Positions 34,085-41,773 of a DNA stretch of 64,000 bases are shown here, piece after piece; positions within the stretch are counted from its first letter, which is position 1; each line of letters opens with the position of its first letter. The notes under the pieces are model-generated. The model had not been told where the DNA came from, did not search any database, and saw only the letters and a program-made list of their open reading frames with translations. The position numbers were made by a program, and so were the translations under genes. Source of the DNA: UBA12170 sp964293475 (GTDB lineage Bacteria > Bacteroidota > Bacteroidia > Bacteroidales > UBA12170); NCBI GenBank assembly GCA_964293475.1, contig CAXYYJ010000015.1, forward strand, positions 1 through 64,000, read 5' to 3'.

Positions 34085-34434
34085 TTTTTTTCAAAATCTT
34101 CCCCTGCTAGTTCGTTTGCACACTCTATGACGGTTTCTAAATAGATCATTTTCAGTTGCTGTTGACCTACAACTCTTTCTAAATCAGCTATTTTCTTCAT
34201 CAACTCAACATTCTTGGTTGATTCGCTTACTTTTTCAACTACTATTCGTTCGGTTTTTGGTAATGTGCTATACTTAGCAATCCATTTATAGACTGCGGTG
34301 GTAGTAACTTGATATGTCCTGCTTATCTCTAAAACACTGACTTTACCCTCACTTATCAACTTTACTTTTTCCTTTTTAAATTCTTCACTAAAGGTTCTCA
34401 CTTGTTTGGTTGGTTTAATTTGTTTTGTTGCCAT
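34060..34434 (-). CDS. IS3-family transposase OrfA (helix-turn-helix)
   Basis: About 124 aa from the ATG at 34434 (MATKQIKPTKQVRTFSEEF). A further ATG at 34479 lies inside the terminal inverted repeat and is less likely. HTH region FSEEFKKEKVKLISEGKVS and ISRTYQVTTTAVYKWIAKY, followed by a leucine-rich helix (ELMKKIADLERVVGQQQLKM) for multimerisation. It binds the IS ends. It ends EDFEKKYKSRQSK in frame 0, just past the slippery heptamer, as in other IS3 elements. Confidence 0.9.
   Translation of the reverse strand: MATKQIKPTKQVRTFSEEFKKEKVKLISEGKVSVLEISRTYQVTTTAVYKWIAKYSTLPKTERIVVEKVSESTKNVELMKKIADLERVVGQQQLKMIYLETVIECANELAGEDFEKKYKSRQSK
34084..34090 (-). other. programmed -1 ribosomal frameshift site A_AAA_AAG
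   Basis: On the minus strand the OrfA frame reads GAA-AAA-AAG-TAC, so the heptamer A_AAA_AAG is in the canonical phase. After a -1 slip the next codons are GTA CAA ATC AAG, which continue into the OrfB frame without a stop. Confidence 0.85.
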
Positions 34435-34461
34435 AAATTTACATGTTTTTGTAAAGTTATC

Positions 34462-34498
34462 AACTAAACTTCTTAGCAACCTGGGTTATGAGATATCA
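34462..34498. repeat. right terminal inverted repeat of the IS
   Basis: Reverse complement starts TGATATCTCATAACCCAGG and continues TTGCTAAGAAGTTTAGTT, matching 32921-32957. Confidence 0.8.
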
Positions 34499-34923
34499 GT
34501 TCTTTGTTCAGTCTCCAGACACTGAGCGATGGTTGCTGAGCGTCGGTTACTGAGCGTTGGTTACTGAGCGCAGTCGAAGTAAGCCGAAGTAAGTCGAATT
34601 GTTTGATGGGGGAACACGAATGAAACGGATTTGGCGGATGGACATGGATTTAATCTGTGTTAATCTGTGTTAATCTGTGTAATCTGTGGATTCAGTTTTC
34701 TTTTTTTGTCCACGGATTAGCGCTGATTTTCGCGGATTTTTTTTGTAAAGTATTGTAAGGGATGGTAAAGAGTTGTTCTCCGGACACTGAGCGGAGTCGA
34801 AGTGTTTGATGGATGAACACGTCTACCTGGCGGCAGACAGGGATGACACGGATTTGGCGGATACTCACGGATTTAATCGGTGATAATCTGTGTAATCTGT
34901 GGATCCATTGTTCTTTTTTGTCC
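34499..34923. repeat. composite dispersed repeat (heptamer remnant, TCCGGACAC module, GGATTTGGCGG module)
   Basis: No gene seen. Order of modules: TTCTTTGTT heptamers; CTCCAGACACTGAGCG with several diverged TTACTGAGCG copies; AACACGAATGAAACGG and GGATTTGGCGGATGG; TTTAATCTGTGTTAATCTG repeated three times; TTTTTGTCCACGGATTAGCG; TTGTAAAGTATTGTAAGGG; a second CTCCGGACACTGAGCGGAG; CGTCTACCTGGCGGCAGAC; GGATTTGGCGGATACTCACG; AATCTGTGTAATCTGTGG. It matches 36480-37340 in the same order and orientation. Confidence 0.85.
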
Positions 34924-35090
34924 ACTAATGACTAATGACTAATTACTAGTTACTCTTTCCTAAGGCAAATCCAGTTCTGCACCCGTCTCCAAGTCTCCGA
35001 GTCCCGAAGTCTCTCACTTCTCCTCTCTCACAACTCTCCGCTCATCACTCATCTCTCCTATCATCGTTTATCTCTTTTTCCGCTCATTTT
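34924..35090. repeat. TAATGAC and CTCATCN heptamer-stepped sequence
   Basis: TAATGAC, TAATGAC, TAATTAC, TAGTTAC at 34926-34953, then from about 35010 CTCACTT, CTCCTCT, CTCACAA, CTCTCCG, CTCATCA, CTCATCT, CTCCTAT. Both have a 7-nt step. It ends at the stop codon of the downstream minus-strand ATPase gene. Confidence 0.7.
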
Positions 35091-35091
35091 A

Positions 35092-36345
35092 CTATTTACC
35101 CAGGGATGCTAAGGAAATCACGTTTATTCCGTCGGTTCGTTGATAGCTCATTCCTGTTCCGGTGATGATGTTTAATGATTGGGGTGCTCCCATTTTGATA
35201 GGATCAATATTGGATGCAAATTTTTTAAGATTTTGGGCGGCTTCTTCGATGTATCCTACACCGAGCTTTATTTCAAAGGCAGCATAATCGCCATTTCGTT
35301 TCTGTACGATAGCGTCAACTTCCAAACCATAAGAATCATTGTAATGAAACACATTTGCGTCATTTGCTTTGGCATATACATTGAGCTCGTGGGTAACCAA
35401 TGACTCGAATAAAAATCCGGTATATTTTATATCTTTTAGCAACGAATCTTTGTTTAACCCCAATGCTGCTGCAGCCAAAGACGTGTCGCACAGATGTCGT
35501 TTGGGCGATTTGCGCAAGGATGCCGATGAACGAATATGTGGATTGAAAGCAGGTTGTTCGTACAAAACCATTAAGCGTGACAGGGCATCAAGATATTCTG
35601 TGATTGTATTTCGGGAAACTACATTTCTATCAGATGTTTTTACATCCTGCTCTAATGTTGCATTATCAACAAGAGTGGCTGTGTTTCTTGCGATTGACCG
35701 TAATAAACTGCGCACTTTTAAAGGGTCGCGTTTAACTCCCGTAACCCTGCTCATATCTACTTCACAAAGTAAATCAACATAGCCACTATTCATTTTGATG
35801 GCGTTTTTTGTGCTTTCGTTCAACAAAGCGGGCCAACCACCTATCAGCATCTTATCAATTATAAAATCGAGCGAAACCCCAGTATCATTAAAAGCAGGAA
35901 AAGATCCTTGCAGTAAATCCGAAATTTTAACTATTCCGGTGGAGTAGCCCAATTCCTGCCATGAAAGCGTATCCATTTGCACTACAGTAAAACGCCCTGC
36001 CCCACTGTGCATTTTAATATTGTCGTTAGGATTGGCTGAGCCTGTAAGAATAAATTGGCCTTTGGCTTTACGGTCGTCGACTTCGTGCCGTATATAATTC
36101 CAGATTTCGGGTTGTTCCTGCCATTCGTCAATTAATCGGGGGGTATTGCCCAGCAGTAAAAGCTGAGGATTTGTGGCCATGATAACCGGAACCTGAATAT
36201 CGCGATCAATTTCTACAAAGCTTTTTGCATATTGTTTAGCTGTTTCTGTTTTTCCACATGATTTTGGTCCTTTTATAAGCACTGCACCCGAAGCAGATAA
36301 TTTCTCTATCAGATCTTCTTCAGCTATTCTCTTTAAATAACTCAT
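35092..36345 (-). CDS. AAA_14/DUF4143 ATP-binding protein
   Basis: 417 aa, full length. GAVLIKGPKSCGKTETAKQ (19-37) is Walker A, PRLIDEWQEQPEIWNYIRHE the AAA_14 Walker B region, and GQFILTGSANP the sensor strand. The C-terminal half is DUF4143 with RHLCDTSLAAAALG, FLFESLVTHELNVYAK and a nuclease-like AFEIKLG strand preceded by LEVDAIVQ, as in PD-(D/E)xK folds. Function is unknown for the family. It has its own consensus promoter (36368-36397), overlapped by the first of three regularly spaced TATTGTGCA boxes, and is bounded on both sides by composite repeats. Confidence 0.88.
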   Translation of the reverse strand: MSYLKRIAEEDLIEKLSASGAVLIKGPKSCGKTETAKQYAKSFVEIDRDIQVPVIMATNPQLLLLGNTPRLIDEWQEQPEIWNYIRHEVDDRKAKGQFILTGSANPNDNIKMHSGAGRFTVVQMDTLSWQELGYSTGIVKISDLLQGSFPAFNDTGVSLDFIIDKMLIGGWPALLNESTKNAIKMNSGYVDLLCEVDMSRVTGVKRDPLKVRSLLRSIARNTATLVDNATLEQDVKTSDRNVVSRNTITEYLDALSRLMVLYEQPAFNPHIRSSASLRKSPKRHLCDTSLAAAALGLNKDSLLKDIKYTGFLFESLVTHELNVYAKANDANVFHYNDSYGLEVDAIVQKRNGDYAAFEIKLGVGYIEEAAQNLKKFASNIDPIKMGAPQSLNIITGTGMSYQRTDGINVISLASLGK

Positions 36346-36367
36346 AATAAAAATTTTAATTTCAAAT

Positions 36368-36397
36368 CAAAGATATAAAAAATATTCTATTGTGCAA
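36368..36397 (-). promoter_or_regulatory. consensus Bacteroidota promoter of the DUF4143 gene
   Basis: On the minus strand TTG (36397-36395), 19 nt, TATCTTTG (36375-36368), ending 22 bases before the start codon. TATCTTTG is the best form of the phylum's -7 element. Confidence 0.75.
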
Positions 36398-36442
36398 ATT
36401 TAAGGAAATATACTGTGCATATTATGGAATTTTTATTGTGCA
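36388..36442. promoter_or_regulatory. three TA(T/C)TGTGCA boxes spaced exactly 23 bp
   Basis: TATTGTGCA at 36388-36396, TACTGTGCA at 36411-36419, TATTGTGCA at 36434-36442. Start-to-start distances are 23 and 23 bp. The first box covers the -33 element of the DUF4143 promoter, so the boxes may be operator sites. The spacers are unrelated in sequence. Confidence 0.65.
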
Positions 36443-37345
36443 GATTGTATGTTTTTTTGTAAAGGATGGTAAAGGGTTGTTCATTGTTCCTTTTGTTCGT
36501 TGTTCGTTGTTCCGTCTCCGGACACTGAGCGTAGTCGAAGTGTTTGATGGGGGAACACGGAGGACACGGATTTGGCGGATATTCACGGATTTAATCTGTT
36601 TTAATCTGTGGAATCTGTGGATTCAGTTTTCTTTTTTTGTCCACGTCTACCTAGCGGCAGATAGAGATTCTCGCAGATTTACACGGATTCTTCGAGACTT
36701 TTGACATTGGATTGGGGGTTGTCGCTTGCTCTGCTTCGCTTGGAGAACACTGATGACACAAATTTGGCGGATAGTCACGGTGTTAATCTGTGTAATCTGT
36801 GGATTCAGAGTTTTTTTGTCCACGTCTACCTGGCGGCAGATAGAGATTTTCGCAGATTATCACGGATTTTTTTTGTAAAGAATTGTAAGGGATGGTAAAG
36901 AGTTGTTCGTTGTTTTTTGTTTTTTTGTTCGTTGTTCGTTGTTACGTCTCCGGACACTGAGCGTAGTCGAAGTGTTTGATGGGGGAACACGGAGGACACG
37001 GATTTGGCGGATACTCACGGATTTAATCGGTGTTAATCTGTGTAATCTGTGGATTCAGTTTTCTTTTTTTTGTCCACGAATTAACGCTGATTATCACGCC
37101 TGCCTGGCGGCAGACTGGGATTCTTCTGGTAATCTTGACATTGGATTGATGATTGACGTTTGCTCCGCTTCGCTTGCTGAACACTGATGACACGGATTTG
37201 GCGGATGCTCACGGATTTAATCGGTGTTAATCTGTGGAATCTGTGGATTCAGTTTTTTTGTCCATAGATTTACACAGATTTGGTGGATACTCGCGGATTT
37301 AATCTGTTCAAATCCGTTGAATCTTTGGAATTCGTGTTCTAATAT
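36443..37345. repeat. three tandem diverged copies of the composite dispersed repeat
   Basis: About 900 bp with no credible gene. Each copy contains, in order, TTGTTCG heptamers and/or CTCCGGACACTGAGCGTAG, AACACGGAGGACACGG, GGATTTGGCGGATA, CACGGATTTAATC, AATCTGTGTAATCTGTGG, TTTTTTTGTCCACG, TCTACCTGGCGGCAGAT, GCAGATTTACACGG, and either TTTTTTGTAAAGAATTGTAAGG or GACATTGGATTGGGGGTTG. Copies begin near 36480, 36740 and 36900, with a last partial copy near 37170. Small open frames across it are artefacts of repeats poor in stop codons. Confidence 0.85.
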
Positions 37346-37359
37346 TCCCCCAATTCCCT

Positions 37360-37367
37360 TAACTTTG
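37360..37367 (+). promoter_or_regulatory. TAnnTTTG -7 element of ndh
   Basis: TAACTTTG 20 bases before the ndh start codon. No TTG at the ideal spacing was found upstream, so only the -7 box is supported. Confidence 0.45.
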
Positions 37368-37387
37368 CCGGCGAATTCCAACACGAA

Positions 37388-38641
37388 ATGAACAAAAAAA
37401 CAATTATTGTTGCAGGGGGCGGATTTGCCGGACTCAATTTTATTAAAAGTCTGGATCCCAAATTATTCGACGTTATTCTCATCGATAAAATTAACCACCA
37501 TCAGTTTCAACCACTGTTTTATCAGGTGGCCACTTCGCAAATTGAACCATCGAGTATTTCTTTTCCACTGCGCCATGTTTTCCGCAGAATGACCAACGTA
37601 CGTATTCGCCTGGCAGAAATTATTTCGGTGAATATTGAACAAAAGTCTATTGCCACCTCCATCGGCAGTTTTAACTACGATTATCTTGTGCTGGCTCTGG
37701 GGTGCAAAACCAATTTCTTTGGAAATAAAGAACTTAGCCGCAACGCACTCACTCTTAAAACTACCTACGAAGCCATCTCCATCAGAAACCATATTCTCCA
37801 GACTTTCGAAGATATTATTTCGGCGGAGGAAGAGAAAAAGGAAAGCCTGCTCAATATCGTTATTGTGGGTGCCGGGCCAACGGGCGTTGAATTGGCGGGG
37901 GCTTTTGCCGAAATCAAGAAAAACGTGCTGCCCCGCGATTATTACCGCATCGATTTTTCACGACTTCGCATCATCCTCATCGAAGGAAGCAAAAACACCC
38001 TGAACAATATGAGCGATACCGCCAAAAATGCATCGCGGCAATATCTTGATAAAATTGGGGTTGAAGTGTTTACAGAGACTTATGTCAAAAGCTACGATGG
38101 CGAAGTGCTGCTGTTTAACAACGGAAATTCCCTGAAAACCAAAACGGTAATCTGGGCAGCGGGCGTAACCGCCAATACCATCGAAGGTATTCCTGCTGAT
38201 TCCATGGCACCAGGCAACAGACTGAAAGTGAACAGAATAAACCTATTGCAAAACTCCAACGATGTTTTCGTTCTGGGCGATATGGCCTATATGGAAACAC
38301 AAAAATACCCCAAAGGTCATCCTCAGGTGGCCAATGTGGCTATCAATCAGGCTAAAACATTGGCCAAAAATCTAAAGAATATTGCCAAAGAAAAGCCAAC
38401 CCGCGATTACGAATATGCCGACCTGGGCTCCATGGCTACCCTGAGCCGCAACAAGGCAGTGGTGGATTTGTCGTTTGTAAAATTCAAAGGATTTATTGCC
38501 TGGGTCATCTGGATGTTTCTGCACCTGATGCTCATTCTGAGTGTAAGAAACAAGATTATTATCTTTATCAATTGGGGATGGGCCTACATTACCAAAGACA
38601 CCGCGCTGCGGCTGATTTTGAAAGGAAACAGGCAGGAATAG
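37388..38641 (+). CDS. ndh: type II NADH dehydrogenase (NDH-2), FAD-dependent
   Basis: 417 aa. KTIIVAGGGFAGLNFIKSL is the FAD-binding GxGxxG motif, NIVIVGAGPTGVELAGAF (about 156-173) binds NADH, and NDVFVLGDMAY (about 297-307) is the second FAD motif. The C-terminal hydrophobic GFIAWVIWMFLHLMLIL and basic tail attach it to the membrane. It oxidises NADH and reduces quinone without pumping protons. It has a -7 promoter box just downstream of the repeat block, which is the right-hand border of the accessory island. Confidence 0.92.
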   Translation: MNKKTIIVAGGGFAGLNFIKSLDPKLFDVILIDKINHHQFQPLFYQVATSQIEPSSISFPLRHVFRRMTNVRIRLAEIISVNIEQKSIATSIGSFNYDYLVLALGCKTNFFGNKELSRNALTLKTTYEAISIRNHILQTFEDIISAEEEKKESLLNIVIVGAGPTGVELAGAFAEIKKNVLPRDYYRIDFSRLRIILIEGSKNTLNNMSDTAKNASRQYLDKIGVEVFTETYVKSYDGEVLLFNNGNSLKTKTVIWAAGVTANTIEGIPADSMAPGNRLKVNRINLLQNSNDVFVLGDMAYMETQKYPKGHPQVANVAINQAKTLAKNLKNIAKEKPTRDYEYADLGSMATLSRNKAVVDLSFVKFKGFIAWVIWMFLHLMLILSVRNKIIIFINWGWAYITKDTALRLILKGNRQE

Positions 38642-38690
38642 TTGAGTTTCCCTAAAACTAAAGTCCACATTTTTTTCTCTATTTTCCCTT

Positions 38691-38726
38691 TTGTGGGTCG
38701 AAGTTTGGAGGTAAATGCTAAATTTG
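38691..38726 (+). promoter_or_regulatory. probable promoter of the DUF1295 gene
   Basis: TTG at 38691-38693 and TAAATTTG at 38719-38726, separated by 25 nt, slightly longer than the usual spacing. It is 64 bases before the start codon. Confidence 0.4.
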
Positions 38727-38790
38727 ACCACCTAAATATAAAAGGCAGCGCCTTTGCGGGCAAAAAAATTTAACAATTACTCATAACTTA

Positions 38791-39723
38791 TTGACCATGA
38801 AAATAATAACTACCGCTATTCTGCTTATTGTAACCTTACTCGTTGTTCCGGTTTTCTCCTATTTTTTTGCAACCCCGTTGGGGGAGCTCGAATGGACAGC
38901 CCTGAATTCATTGATAACACTCTGTATTATATTTATCTCCTACAGTTTTGTGGTGGGGGAGCTTTCGGGGAATAACAGTCAGGTGGACAAGCTTTGGAGT
39001 CTTATTCCTTTGGCTTATGCCTGGGTTGTGGCTTATTATGGTCAGTGGAATCCGCGTTTGGTGCTTATGGCCATTATGGTGAGCCTTTGGGGACTTCGTC
39101 TCACCTATAATTTCTCGCGTCACGGAGCTTATACCCTCAAATTCTGGACAGGCCGCGAAGATTACCGCTGGGAAATACTTCGCAAAAAGAAAGAATTTCA
39201 GCCCCGCTGGAAATGGTCGCTGTTTAACTTGTTTTTTATCTCGGGTTACCAAAACATACTCATTTTACTTTTTACACTTCCCACCATTATTGCTCTTCAA
39301 TTTGCGGATAGCCCGCTGGGAATCATCGATTATATAGCTGCCGGACTCATGTTGTTTTTCATAGTTTTCGAAACCATAGCCGACCAACAGCAATGGGATT
39401 TTCAATCGAAAAAATGGACATTAATCCGCCAGAAGGCTCCATTAGATGCCGATTCCAAGCGTGGATTTCTCAACAAAGGGTTATGGGCTTTGTCGCGTCA
39501 TCCCAACTATTTCGCGGAGCAAGCCATTTGGTTGAGCTTTTATCTCTTCAGTATTTCGGCCTCCGGACAGCCCTTGAACTGGAGCATAGCCGGAGCGTTG
39601 TTACTGGTGGTTTTATTTCAGGGAAGCTCGCAGTTTAGTGAGGAAATTAGCGCATCCAAATATCCTGAATACGCTGAATATCAGAAGAAAGTAAGCCGAT
39701 TTTTCCCCCTGGGCAGGAAATAG
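38791..39723 (+). CDS. DUF1295 / steroid 5-alpha-reductase-like membrane protein
   Basis: 310 aa, with about seven hydrophobic helices. SQVDKLWSLIPLAYAWV, LWGLRLTYNFSRHGAY, DYRWEILRKK and the C-terminal GLWALSRHPNYFAEQAIW with SKYPEYAEYQKKVSRFFP are the hallmarks of DUF1295, related to steroid 5-alpha reductases and isoprenylcysteine methyltransferases (the SRHPNY block binds the nucleotide cofactor in relatives). The substrate is unknown. Its stop codon lies in the left copy of a 20-bp direct repeat. Confidence 0.85.
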   Translation: MTMKIITTAILLIVTLLVVPVFSYFFATPLGELEWTALNSLITLCIIFISYSFVVGELSGNNSQVDKLWSLIPLAYAWVVAYYGQWNPRLVLMAIMVSLWGLRLTYNFSRHGAYTLKFWTGREDYRWEILRKKKEFQPRWKWSLFNLFFISGYQNILILLFTLPTIIALQFADSPLGIIDYIAAGLMLFFIVFETIADQQQWDFQSKKWTLIRQKAPLDADSKRGFLNKGLWALSRHPNYFAEQAIWLSFYLFSISASGQPLNWSIAGALLLVVLFQGSSQFSEEISASKYPEYAEYQKKVSRFFPLGRK

Positions 39724-40182
39724 AAAATCTTGTTTTTGCAATCTCCATTTTTAGAAATTGGGGCGTAAAAATTGCAGATATCCTTTTTTATTAAATATTT
39801 GTAATATGCCTTTTTGAGTTAGCCTTTCAGGCTGCTTGATTGGTGTTTTGTTCTTTACAAAGTGCGTTGCACCTTGTTGAAATGAGTTAGGCCTTCAGCC
39901 TGTCATGATGAGATTTCAAATAGTCAGATTTCTAATTGGCTGTTTTTTAGCTCCCATGCTTTGTGCGACTCCGCTGGAGTCGGGTTTCCATTATCTTCTG
40001 CTTGTTTTTATAAACATTTGACCACTCTGTGGTCAGGATTTCCTTTGGAAGTCTTGGAAAGCGAGTACGAAGCGGTTGGGTATATTGGATAACAGCATTT
40101 GCCTCGATATGAAAGTGATTTCAGACTGGAAATACTAACAAATTTCACACCTGAGACACTTCGGCAGGAAATAGAAAATCTT
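39712..40182. repeat. hairpin-rich intergenic element bounded by a 20-bp perfect direct repeat
   Basis: GGCAGGAAATAGAAAATCTT occurs at 39712-39731 and again at 40163-40182. The roughly 430 bp between holds a chain of short palindromes with small loops: AGCCT-TTC-AGGCT (39821-39833), CAAAGTGC-GTT-GCACCTTG (39858-39876, one mismatch), AGGC-CTTCA-GCCT (39889-39901), CGACTCC-GCT-GGAGTCG (39966-39982) and TGACCAC-TCT-GTGGTCA (40019-40035). 39804-39905 matches 44115-44216. It separates two convergent genes. No coding potential is seen. Confidence 0.75.
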
Positions 40183-41710
40183 ATTTCTGTAGCAAACCCG
40201 ATTTGCGAAGCTGAACTCTAAAAGTAGTCCCCTGATTGATGACCGATTTCTTTACAAAAATTTTCCCCTTGTGGTAATTGGTTATAATCCTGTCAGCCAA
40301 CGACAAACCCAATCCCCACCCCCGTTTTTTGGTGGTATAGCCCGGGCGGAAAATACTCCTGAACCTGTTCGACGGAATTCCCTTTCCGGTATCAGAAATA
40401 TCGAGATTTACAAACTGGCTGTCTTCGGTAATCTCAATGTGGATTTTCCCATCGCCCGCCATGGCATCCAAAGCATTTTTGCAAAGGTTCTCTATCACCC
40501 ATCCAAATAGGGGCTCGTTCACCGGAGCCAGAATACTCATTCCGTTTTCGGCCTTAATATCAATGGTATATTGAACTTTTTTCGAAGTTCGGGCTTTAAA
40601 ATAATCCACAAAATCGTTGACAAGCAAGCCCACATCGCTCAAATTGAGCTTGGGAATACTCCCAATTTTACTAAACCGGTCGGTGATAATTTCGAGTCGG
40701 TGCACATCTTTTTCCAGCTCGTCGAGGGAGCTGTCGTCCACTCCCTGCATTCTGAGTAAATCGATCCAGGCCATCATCGACGATAAGGGAGTTCCCAGCT
40801 GATGGGCAGTTTCTTTGGCCAATCCCGCCCAAACCTGATTTTGTTCCGCCTTTCGCGAAGTGCTGAAAATGAGATATCCAAGTATGATAAAAATGGCCAT
40901 AGCCACCAAAATAGCCACCGGAAAATATTTAAGCTGGGTTTGAAGCTGTGAATCTTTGTAAAGGATATATCGCTGTCCTGACTGTGGCAAATTGATGATA
41001 ATGGGCGGATTCTGATCCTGCATTTGTTCAATAAGCTCGGCCAAAAGTGTCGAATCTTTTGAAATTTCGGGGGGAATATTTCCGTATTGCTCAATTTTAC
41101 TCAGGGTGCTGTCGGTCACTATTACAGGTACCGAAGCCGAATTCAACACAATTTCCTCGAGAAATGACTTATTCAAATCGTCGATAATCTGCTGAATTCT
41201 GCTGTATATCAATGAATTTTTATAGTACAAATAGAATTTATCCGATTCCAGATACTCCAGCACAATGGGCTTATATTCGCTAAAATCTTCCAAAAGTTGT
41301 CCCCGCAGATAGGCTACTGTGTCGCTGGTAAACTCGATATTTACCTTGCTCAGAATTTCTCTTTTGCCATTGGTTTGAATCACTGGAATGGTAGTATTAT
41401 CGCGGAGCAAATCCAGATAGAAGGTTAAATCTTCGTCGGGAGTATTGGCCGAAATTTTCTGGTAAGCCTTGGCCAGCAACGAAACCCGTTTACGTTCTTC
41501 AATTTTCAAAATCCTGAAAAGAGAATCGGTGGAGCTCACCAGCTGGGCTTTCTTCACAATGGTGTTGGCCCACAACTCCATATTGTTGCGCTCGTTAATT
41601 CGGATTTGATTAACAAGGGAATTGGTGTACCAAAGCGAAACCGAAACTATAAGAATTCCGATGGCCGATAGTAAAAACTTGAGCTTGTTTTGATGGTTGT
41701 AAATATTCAT
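40181..41710 (-). CDS. membrane sensor histidine kinase
   Basis: 509 aa. Two transmembrane helices (about 11-29 and 263-283) enclose a 230-residue periplasmic sensor domain with no recognised fold. The kinase part begins with WAGLAKETAHQLGTPLSSM (294-312, phosphoacceptor His303), followed by VIENLCKNALDAM (N box), DISDTGKGIP (G1) and WGLGLSLADRII (G2). No response regulator gene is adjacent, so it is an orphan kinase. The convergent DUF1295 gene is separated by the hairpin element, and the Fur-family gene follows upstream on the same strand, 63 bases away. Confidence 0.92.
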   Translation of the reverse strand: MNIYNHQNKLKFLLSAIGILIVSVSLWYTNSLVNQIRINERNNMELWANTIVKKAQLVSSTDSLFRILKIEERKRVSLLAKAYQKISANTPDEDLTFYLDLLRDNTTIPVIQTNGKREILSKVNIEFTSDTVAYLRGQLLEDFSEYKPIVLEYLESDKFYLYYKNSLIYSRIQQIIDDLNKSFLEEIVLNSASVPVIVTDSTLSKIEQYGNIPPEISKDSTLLAELIEQMQDQNPPIIINLPQSGQRYILYKDSQLQTQLKYFPVAILVAMAIFIILGYLIFSTSRKAEQNQVWAGLAKETAHQLGTPLSSMMAWIDLLRMQGVDDSSLDELEKDVHRLEIITDRFSKIGSIPKLNLSDVGLLVNDFVDYFKARTSKKVQYTIDIKAENGMSILAPVNEPLFGWVIENLCKNALDAMAGDGKIHIEITEDSQFVNLDISDTGKGIPSNRFRSIFRPGYTTKKRGWGLGLSLADRIITNYHKGKIFVKKSVINQGTTFRVQLRKSGLLQK

Positions 41711-41773
41711 TCCAATAGGCTTACGACAAAGATATTAAATCTTAAACAAGTCATAACGCCAATTTCGGGGGTT

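Larger units (their letters stand above)
32921..34498 (-). mobile_element. IS3-family insertion sequence, apparently intact
   Basis: About 1.58 kb. It has two transposase reading frames joined by an A_AAA_AAG frameshift site, and imperfect terminal inverted repeats beginning with TG (32921-32957 and 34462-34498). The inner 32 positions (32926-32957 against 34493-34462) agree at about 26 bases; core GGTTGCTAA(T/G)AAGTTTA. Flanking sequence is GTT on both sides, consistent with a 3-bp target duplication. Because the target is a 7-bp repeat the match extends to GTTCTTTGTT, so the exact duplication length is ambiguous. Orfs, ends and slippery site all appear undamaged. Confidence 0.85.

Noticed and set aside
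34692..34925. 77-codon minus-strand open frame
   Set aside because: It lies wholly in the composite repeat and does not resemble a protein family.
31703..36345. Two P-loop ATPases plus IS as a defence island
   Set aside because: Neither ATPase has an accompanying effector, methylase or nuclease gene. The families are scattered single genes, so a defence role is not supported by the sequence.
36390..37187. Three plus-strand open frames of 65-104 codons with similar VYLAADRDSRR-type peptides
   Set aside because: They are translations of the repeated modules (the CTACCTGGCGGCAGAT block gives YLAADR). Their similarity to each other reflects DNA repeats, and they have no ribosome-binding site or homology-like composition.
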